Shown one piece after another: positions 14,932 through 19,900 of a stretch of 29,426 bases of DNA. Both the position numbers and the translations under genes were made by a program. Source of the DNA: JAPUDQ01 sp049644865 (GTDB taxonomy: Bacteria > Patescibacteriota > Saccharimonadia > Saccharimonadales > Saccharimonadaceae); contig JBARSV010000035.1 of assembly GCA_049644865.1 (NCBI GenBank), positions 1 to 29,426 of the forward strand, read 5' to 3'. How positions within the stretch are numbered: position 1 is the first letter of the stretch; each line of letters begins with the position of its first letter. The notes beneath the pieces were generated by a model. The model ran no database searches. It was not told the origin of the DNA and worked only from the letters and a program-made list of their open reading frames with translations.

Positions 14932-15696
14932 ATGAAGCAACGACTTGATAGTGAGATGTTTCGGCGTAGGCTCACGCCGTCACGGTCAGCAGCTGAGAGC
15001 TGGATAAAGCTCGGTCGGGTACGCGTCAATGGCACAGTTACTGCAAAATCGGGCGTATTTGTCGATGAAAACACAACGATAGAATTACAAGCAACAGAGC
15101 GATACGTGTCTCGTGCAGGCTTGAAGCTGGCAAGTGTCGCGGGGAAGTTTGGGATAGATTTTAGAGGTAAAACTGTGCTGGACATCGGTAGTTCGACAGG
15201 GGGGTTTACTGATTATGCCCTACAACACGGAGCTGTGAAGGTGATAGCCGTCGATGTCGGTACGGATCAGCTGCATCCGAAGCTGCGGGGAGACGCGAGG
15301 ATAGAGTTGCACGAAAAGACTGATATTCGGGATGTCATGCTAGAGGGAAGAAGGAAGAGGGAAGAGGGAAGAAAACCATTAGTTACAATTGAGGCTCCTG
15401 ATATCGTGGTGATCGATGTCAGCTTTATATCGCTGCGCGAGATATTACCGCATATATCTTCTTTCGTCCTTCGTCCATCTTCCATCTGTCTCGCCATGGT
15501 CAAACCACAATTTGAAGCTGGGCGTACGCAGGTGAGTAAAGGTATTATCAAAAACGATCGTGTTCGTCGAGAGATACTGCATGATTTTGAAGTCTGGGCT
15601 CGGCGGTATTTTGTCATTATCGACAAAGCCGATAGCGAGGTGTCGGGTACGAAGGGTAATCTCGAACGATTTTATTATCTTAGGATTGCAAAATAA
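14932..15696 (+). CDS. tlyA: TlyA-family rRNA 2'-O-methyltransferase (hemolysin A homologue)
   Basis: A 254-residue protein with an N-terminal S4 RNA-binding domain (about residues 1-60; RLTPSRSAAESWIKLGRVRVNG) joined to an FtsJ-like methyltransferase domain. The SAM-binding motif is VLDIGSSTGGFTDYAL (82-97). Core blocks are PDIVVIDVSFISLREILP and VKPQFEAGR. Characterised TlyA enzymes 2'-O-methylate rRNA cytidines; the 'hemolysin' name is historical. Two loops (about 137-148 and 176-186) are encoded by 7-bp-period repeats, see separate entries. The start has no good Shine-Dalgarno because a heptad array fills the upstream region. The end of the gene contains the next promoter. Confidence 0.92.
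   Translation: MKQRLDSEMFRRRLTPSRSAAESWIKLGRVRVNGTVTAKSGVFVDENTTIELQATERYVSRAGLKLASVAGKFGIDFRGKTVLDIGSSTGGFTDYALQHGAVKVIAVDVGTDQLHPKLRGDARIELHEKTDIRDVMLEGRRKREEGRKPLVTIEAPDIVVIDVSFISLREILPHISSFVLRPSSICLAMVKPQFEAGRTQVSKGIIKNDRVRREILHDFEVWARRYFVIIDKADSEVSGTKGNLERFYYLRIAK
15343..15370. repeat. Purine-rich heptad array inside tlyA
   Basis: Four tandem 7-bp units: GAGGGAA, GAAGGAA, GAGGGAA, GAGGGAA. In frame they encode a charged Arg/Glu/Lys/Gly loop just before the conserved PDIVVIDVSFISL block. Confidence 0.85.
15461..15488. repeat. Pyrimidine-rich heptad array inside tlyA
   Basis: Four 7-bp units: CTTTCGT, CCTTCGT, CCATCTT, CCATCTG. Roughly complementary in character to the purine array at 15343-15370 and facing it across 90 bp of conserved TlyA core. 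It encodes a loop before VKPQFEAGR. Confidence 0.75.
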
Positions 15697-15714
15697 CGTA
15701 TCAGATGTTATAAT
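15686..15714 (+). promoter_or_regulatory. Promoter of the secreted repeat protein gene
   Basis: TTGCAA (15686-15691), a 17-bp spacer, TATAAT (15709-15714) with TG at 15706-15707. The -35 overlaps the tlyA stop codon. Predicted start about 15718-15721. Confidence 0.8.
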
Positions 15715-15717
15715 CTA

Positions 15718-15931
15718 CGGCATGTGCCTTTTGCGGAAGCAAGAGACATGTGCCGTCGGTTGAGGTGAGCGGAATCGGGTTTCTCCCGTGTTGCGCCCTC
15801 CCGGCGCATAACAATCCGATTCATCTCAAATTAGCCGACGATACATGTCTGTTTGGCTTTCACGTAGCGCACTGCTTGCCGGGGAAGGTCCCCGGCATGT
15901 CTTCGCCCGCAAGGGCAGAAGGGAGACGACA
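15718..15931 (+). ncRNA. Large structured 5' leader with mutually exclusive helices, riboswitch-like
   Basis: The 5' end folds as a hairpin 15718-15755: 9 bp, one mismatch, 7 bp, GGAA tetraloop. Its 3' strand (15745-15759) can instead pair with 15835-15849 (14 of 15 positions). That encloses a rod made of 15760-15766/15823-15829, 15772-15778/15816-15822 and 15792-15797/15803-15808. Downstream are an 8-bp GC hairpin (15877-15898 region) and a hairpin with a GCAA tetraloop whose 3' side (GAAG, about 15917-15920) borders the Shine-Dalgarno GGGAG (15920-15924). No known riboswitch class is recognised. An upstream ATG at 15845 in this leader is not the likely start. Confidence 0.6.
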
Positions 15932-17248
15932 GTGCGTCGTTTCTTCGCTTTGCTGGCCGCATTCGTGGCCATGGCTACCAGCCTCGCTGGCCTCTTCGGT
16001 GCCAGCACGGCTTCGGCCGCCACGACCGGTGTTCTCGTCCAGATCTACGGACCGGACGAGAACCCTCCCGCCTATGACGCGGGAGTGCTGATCCGCAACG
16101 ACACAGTCAACGAAGTGCAGGTGCGGTTCTGGCTGAACGTGGCCGGGTACGCTGGTTATTACCAGACGTACTCGATCCAGAATGTTCAGCAAGCGCTCTA
16201 TGCATCCCTCTCGGCGGGGCCGATACCGTGTGGAGACACGGTAACCGTCACCGCCACAGTGGAGGTTGACGGCGTCGTTCTGTTGCAGGACGGCACTCAG
16301 ACCTACACCCGCACCGCTGGGTGTGGACCCATCACCACTGCCACCCCGACCTCCCCGACCCAGACCACCGTGGTCGGAGCGGGGGACGACACGATCACGC
16401 CGCCCACCATCACGGGCGTGGTGTACTCGTGCACCGGGTGGAAGGACGTCAACGGCACATACACCAACACGTGCACGACTACGGCCGCTGCTGGCTACCA
16501 GCTTCCCGCTGGGGCCACGACGACGTGGACGTTCACGGACGGGGTTGTTCCGACGACAGACACTTGGACCTACGGGTCGTGGGACCAGAAGCACGGAGCT
16601 GACAAGCTCCCGTGCGTGACCGGCGGGCACTGGGTGCTCACCGGACAAGGGATCACGGCGGCGCAGGTGAAGGTCGGGGGCGACTGGGTCGCCATGACCC
16701 AGAACGGACAGGGCTCGTGGTCGTACACCTCGACCGGCACGGTCACCAGCACCACCGTGTTGGAGTACCGCTACGAGGGCGACCCGAAGAGCTCGGTGTT
16801 CACCCTGTTGGACTGCACTGTCACGCCCCCGCCTCCGGTCGACGTCTGCCCGAAGCTCGACGGCGTCCTGGACCCGACGGTCCAGACCAGCATGCCGGCG
16901 GGCTACGAGGACCCGGACAAGGACGGCAACTGCACGAAGGTGGTCACCCCTCCGGTCGACGTCTGCCCGAAGCTCGACGGCGTCCTGGACCCGACGGTCC
17001 AGACCAGCATGCCGGCGGGCTACGAGGACCCGGACAAGGACGGCAACTGTGTCACGCCGACGCCCAAGCCCACGCCCACCCCGACCCACGTCGTGGTCGT
17101 GGTGCAGCAGCCGGCCAGCACGGCGCCGAGCGAGTTCAACGGTGACGAGCCTGGCTCGTTCCCGTTGGGGCTCATCGGGCTGGCCGCCCTCATCGGCGGG
17201 GTCGGCATCGTGCTCTCTCTTCGCAAGAAGGGGGCAGAGCAGGTGTGA
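15932..17248 (+). CDS. Secreted, C-terminally anchored repeat protein (candidate sortase substrate)
   Basis: A 438-residue surface protein starting at GTG 15932, chosen because it follows AGAAGGGAG and begins a standard signal peptide. That peptide has RR at residues 2-3, a hydrophobic core, and likely cleavage after A29 in STASA. The mature part is Thr/Gly/Val-rich with beta-type repeats and paired cysteines, for example VVYSCTGWKDVNGTYTNTC. Two identical CPKLDGVLDPTVQTSMPAGY modules follow, each ending DKDGNC, which resembles calcium-binding loops. Then come a Pro/Thr linker, one membrane segment (about 410-430) and a basic tail RKKGAEQV. That is the layout of a sortase substrate, but no LPXTG is seen. 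Third positions are strongly GC-rich. Sortase gene next. Confidence 0.8.
   Translation: MRRFFALLAAFVAMATSLAGLFGASTASAATTGVLVQIYGPDENPPAYDAGVLIRNDTVNEVQVRFWLNVAGYAGYYQTYSIQNVQQALYASLSAGPIPCGDTVTVTATVEVDGVVLLQDGTQTYTRTAGCGPITTATPTSPTQTTVVGAGDDTITPPTITGVVYSCTGWKDVNGTYTNTCTTTAAAGYQLPAGATTTWTFTDGVVPTTDTWTYGSWDQKHGADKLPCVTGGHWVLTGQGITAAQVKVGGDWVAMTQNGQGSWSYTSTGTVTSTTVLEYRYEGDPKSSVFTLLDCTVTPPPPVDVCPKLDGVLDPTVQTSMPAGYEDPDKDGNCTKVVTPPVDVCPKLDGVLDPTVQTSMPAGYEDPDKDGNCVTPTPKPTPTPTHVVVVVQQPASTAPSEFNGDEPGSFPLGLIGLAALIGGVGIVLSLRKKGAEQV
16832..17049. repeat. Two identical 101-bp tandem modules in the surface protein gene
   Basis: 16832-16932 and 16949-17049 are identical base for base, separated by a 16-bp linker (period 117 bp, a multiple of three). 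Each encodes one Cys-flanked Asp-rich module. Confidence 0.93.
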
Positions 17249-17303
17249 GATGAATCGGACCGATCGCCCAGCTCCCCCTAGTGGGTGAGCGGTCTGATCC
17301 ATC

Positions 17304-17335
17304 AGGGCCTCGTCGCATACCAGCGGCGGGGCCCT
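17304..17335 (+). terminator. GC-rich 3' hairpin after the surface protein gene
   Basis: A 13-bp stem (17304-17316 with 17323-17335, two G-U pairs) and a 6-nt loop, followed only by TCTC and an AT-rich stretch. A terminator is likely, but the U-tract is poor. A GACCG/CGGTC pairing just upstream may add to the structure. Confidence 0.6.
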
Positions 17336-17354
17336 TCTCACGTTTATATGATGG

Positions 17355-17383
17355 TTTACAATCGTATTCATTCATGCTATAAT
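17355..17383 (+). promoter_or_regulatory. Sortase gene promoter (extended -10) with structured leader
   Basis: TTTACA (17355-17360), a 17-bp spacer, TATAAT (17378-17383) with TG at 17375-17376. The leader of about 85 nt contains TCGAGT (17401-17406) pairing with ACTCGA (17437-17442) and GCAGT pairing with ACTGC. It then shows an excellent Shine-Dalgarno, AGGAGGTG. Confidence 0.82.
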
Positions 17384-17475
17384 TATATAAACCCCTGTGG
17401 TCGAGTATATGCTCCCCAGCGGGCAGTACCTTTAGGACTCGAATCACACCGACTGCTATTGATAGGAGGTGGCGC

Positions 17476-18237
17476 ATGCGCCATCAAAGAGTGTCCATTG
17501 CACGGCCCTGGCTGTTCTGGCCGTCGCTCGGCGTCGTCGTGCTACTGATTGGCGCGTTCCTGTCGCAGGCGCCTCGCTCTGTCGAGGAAGCGCTCGACTT
17601 GCCCAGCACGTCGGCGTCGGCACCGCCCGCGACATCGTGGGCGACTAGCCCGACGCTCGAACCCACGACACCGGCACCAGCATCAGCGGCACCAATGGCT
17701 CAGGCCACTGCCACCCCGCCCACTGCACCGACGGCAACGCAGCCCTCGCTGTTTGCTGACCCGGTAGGGAAGCCGCGGTCGCTCACCATCGCACAAGATG
17801 GTGTGACGATCGTGGCGATGAATTTCGCACCGCGGGCATTTGATGCTCGTGATCCGCTGCGATTTTCGTCGCCGTGCGGCAAGGTCTCTCTGTGGGACCT
17901 GCCGGGCTGGCCGGTACCAGGTGCACAGAGTGATAACAAGGCCCTCATAACGGGGCACATGCGCTGCGGTACGACCTACTACACGCTCGACAAACTCCGG
18001 GGTTCAAAAACTGGAGCGGTGTTGACGGTGTATTACGACGCTGGGCCGGTCGTGTTTGTGGCAACGGAAGACGCCACGAGCATCGGCAAGGCATCACTGC
18101 CCAATAGCGAGGCCGACCTGCGCAATAATGCTGTCGCTCAAGACGTCCTCGTGACAACTTGCGACAGCCAGAGCGGTACGCGGGCCGATGGCCATGCGCG
18201 TAACAACGTGAAGCAGCGCTTCACGCGAGTTGCGTAA
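17476..18237 (+). CDS. Sortase-family transpeptidase
   Basis: A 253-residue membrane-anchored enzyme expected to join surface proteins to the cell wall or to each other. Segment 13-30 is the single N-terminal anchor, followed by a Pro/Ala/Thr-rich stalk (about 45-95). The catalytic domain shows H161 in LITGHMRCGTTYYTLDKL and C229 in VLVTTCDSQSG. A downstream arginine in ARNNVKQRF (R248, or R242) completes the usual His-Cys-Arg triad. The start is set by AGGAGGTG five bases upstream. The gene follows the anchored surface protein but has its own promoter. Codon use is intermediate between that protein and ordinary neighbours. Class assignment is not attempted. Confidence 0.9.
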   Translation: MRHQRVSIARPWLFWPSLGVVVLLIGAFLSQAPRSVEEALDLPSTSASAPPATSWATSPTLEPTTPAPASAAPMAQATATPPTAPTATQPSLFADPVGKPRSLTIAQDGVTIVAMNFAPRAFDARDPLRFSSPCGKVSLWDLPGWPVPGAQSDNKALITGHMRCGTTYYTLDKLRGSKTGAVLTVYYDAGPVVFVATEDATSIGKASLPNSEADLRNNAVAQDVLVTTCDSQSGTRADGHARNNVKQRFTRVA

Positions 18238-18260
18238 ATGAAGTGATCGAGTCCTCCCGA

Positions 18261-18304
18261 GGCCTCAGTCACACCTCTTATAAACAGGGGTGCGGGCTGA
18301 GGCC
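18261..18304. terminator. Bidirectional hairpin between convergent sortase and ychF genes
   Basis: GGCCTCAG (18261-18268) pairs with CTGAGGCC (18297-18304). Inside, a second stem pairs 18272-18278 with 18286-18292 around a 7-nt loop. There is no U-tract on either strand, so it may act as a transcript end stabiliser or a Rho-assisted or weak terminator. Confidence 0.55.
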
Positions 18305-18321
18305 CGCTTCATGTCCGGAAG

Positions 18322-19398
18322 TTATTTTTTGACGTTAAATCGAAACTCGACAACGTCGTCGGGCTGCATGACATAGTCACGGCCAACGGTGCGGAGTTTG
18401 CCCAGTTTTTGGGCGTTTGCTTCCGAACCAGCATCTATGAGGTCGGGGTAACTGACGATCTGTGCAGCGATAAAGCCTCGTTCAAAATCAGTATGGATGA
18501 CGCCGGCAGCTTCGGGAGCGGTGGCGCCTGTATGAACAGTCCAAGCACGGACTTCTTTTGGCCCGGCGGTCAGGTAACTTTGCAGACCAAGTGTGTGGTA
18601 GGCGGCCCGGGCGAGCTGTGCCAGACTCGACTCAGCTACCCCGTAACTGCTTAACAGCTCAGCTGCATCAGCCTCGTTAAGGCCACGTAATTCTTCCTCG
18701 AGCTTGGCACAGACGAATACGGTATTGGCGGGTGTAACCAACGATTTCATCTGGGATTGCAATGTCTCATCTGTTAGCCCCGCCTCATCGACATTGAAGA
18801 CGTATATGACAGGCTTGGCGGTGAGAAGCTGGAGAGTAGATTGTAGGTTTTGGATTTTGGATTTTGGAAAGTCGCCACTATCGAGTTCGGCACGGAGTTG
18901 GGTGAGTTGTTCGACTTCGGCACGTTTTGCAGGGTCGGCTTTGGCCTCTTTTTGTAGTTTGGGGAGGTGCTTGTCGATCGTTTGTATGTCAGCTAAGATG
19001 AGCTCAGTGTTGATGATGTCGATATCACTTCTTGGGTCGATTGCGGCGTCACCGTGGCGGAGGATGTCGTCGCCCAGAAAGGCGCGGACGACGTGGACGA
19101 TCGCGTCGCACTCGCGGATGTTGGCCAGGAATTGGTTGCCGAGGCCTTCGCCCTGGCTAGCGCCAGCCACAAGGCCAGCAATATCGACAAAGGTGACGGT
19201 GGCCGGTATGACTTTTTCAGCCGAATACATGTTTTGTAATACTATCAATCGCTCGTCCGGGACAGGGACAATGCCAGTATTGGGCTCAATAGTCGCAAAC
19301 GGATAATTGGCTGCCAGTGCACCTGCATCAGTGAGCGCATTAAAAAGCGTCGATTTACCGACGTTGGGGAGACCGACGATTGCGATTGAAAGCGCCAT
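18322..19398 (-). CDS. ychF: Redox-regulated ATPase YchF (Obg family)
   Basis: A 358-residue Obg-family P-loop protein that binds ATP rather than GTP and associates with ribosomes. G1 is GLPNVGKST (9-17), switch region NYPFATIEPNTG, G3 VDIAGLV (71-77). The G4 position reads NVDE (202-205) instead of NKxD, the hallmark of YchF. The helical domain and C-terminal TGS domain (ending YVMQPDDVVEFRFNVKK) are complete. Residues about 178-186 (PKSKIQNLQ) are encoded by a heptad array, see next entry. Convergent with the sortase gene. Confidence 0.96.
   Translation of the reverse strand: MALSIAIVGLPNVGKSTLFNALTDAGALAANYPFATIEPNTGIVPVPDERLIVLQNMYSAEKVIPATVTFVDIAGLVAGASQGEGLGNQFLANIRECDAIVHVVRAFLGDDILRHGDAAIDPRSDIDIINTELILADIQTIDKHLPKLQKEAKADPAKRAEVEQLTQLRAELDSGDFPKSKIQNLQSTLQLLTAKPVIYVFNVDEAGLTDETLQSQMKSLVTPANTVFVCAKLEEELRGLNEADAAELLSSYGVAESSLAQLARAAYHTLGLQSYLTAGPKEVRAWTVHTGATAPEAAGVIHTDFERGFIAAQIVSYPDLIDAGSEANAQKLGKLRTVGRDYVMQPDDVVEFRFNVKK
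18846..18867. repeat. Heptad array inside ychF
   Basis: One degenerate GGTTTT and two GGATTTT units plus GG, the same unit found in the spacers at 9949 and 11658. It lies in frame in the loop before the conserved QLLTAKPVIYVFNVDE of YchF. Confidence 0.85.
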
Positions 19399-19399
19399 G

Positions 19400-19428
19400 G
19401 TATCTAACCAGTATGAGGTATTAGATAC
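19400..19428. promoter_or_regulatory. Inverted repeat directly before the ychF start
   Basis: GTATCTAA (19400-19407) and TTAGATAC (19421-19428) form an 8-bp perfect inverted repeat with a 13-bp spacer, one base from the ychF start codon. It could be an operator or a 5'-UTR hairpin. A clear ychF promoter was not found. Confidence 0.45.
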
Positions 19429-19455
19429 AGAAAATCTAGTTACACTATTAAATTA

Positions 19456-19464
19456 TGCTACAAT
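19456..19464 (+). promoter_or_regulatory. Extended -10 promoter, leaderless transcript
   Basis: TGC-TACAAT at 19456-19464; the ATG at 19472 lies where transcription should start. No good -35. Confidence 0.6.
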
Positions 19465-19471
19465 ATTAAGC

Positions 19472-19900
19472 ATGAGCGTGTTAGTAAATACGACGTCTTC
19501 TAAGGGGAATTTTTCCAGGCGTAGGGTAGTTATTGCTATCGGTATTGCAGGGGTGGTAATTATCGGCTATGCCCTATATAAGCAATTTGTCATGCGTCCT
19601 ATGCCGATTCAAACGCATCAGCAAGCTGTCGATGCAGAAACCGCCCGCCAAAAAGACTATGTCGAATCGCGTCCAGTGATCGATGCAGAATTCCGGTCGA
19701 TTGATGAAGCCGCTAAACGCATAACAGTGTATGTTACAAAAGATAAGGCTGAACATGTATATAGCTATGAAGGGTCGACGCAATATTACAAGGGCATATC
19801 ATACACTACTATACGGCCAGCCGATATCGTTGCTGGTGCTCATGTCTTTATTACCTATAATACCAAGACGAAAATAGTAGAGTCCATATGGCAACCATGA
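19472..19900 (+). CDS. Small single-pass membrane protein, unknown
   Basis: A 142-residue protein with a basic start, one membrane segment (about residues 19-37) and a soluble C-terminal domain of about 80 residues with alternating strands (SIDEAAKRITVYVTKDKAEHVYSY). No family is recognised. The frame is open further upstream, but 19472 is preferred because of the promoter. It overlaps the following secreted protein by 4 bp (ATGA), so the two are translationally coupled and probably act together next to the pilus operon. Confidence 0.7.
   Translation: MSVLVNTTSSKGNFSRRRVVIAIGIAGVVIIGYALYKQFVMRPMPIQTHQQAVDAETARQKDYVESRPVIDAEFRSIDEAAKRITVYVTKDKAEHVYSYEGSTQYYKGISYTTIRPADIVAGAHVFITYNTKTKIVESIWQP

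Noticed and set aside
15718..15931. Assignment of the leader to a known riboswitch such as ydaO (c-di-AMP) or cobalamin
   Set aside because: I could not find the conserved sequence blocks of those classes; only the presence of competing helices is supported.
15845..15931. Start of the secreted protein at the ATG 15845
   Set aside because: It would put 29 extra residues before the signal peptide and lies within the structured leader; the GTG at 15932 has a proper Shine-Dalgarno.
16266..17145. Further long plus-strand frames (16266-16619, 16612-17145)
   Set aside because: Frame-shifted shadows of the same GC-rich gene with Arg/Gly/Pro-rich nonsense products.
15860..17371. A 503-codon open frame on the minus strand opposite the secreted protein gene
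   Set aside because: It mirrors the GC-rich plus-strand gene; the product is low-complexity Arg/Val/Gly-rich and has no recognisable motif, while the plus-strand frame has a signal peptide, repeats and an anchor.
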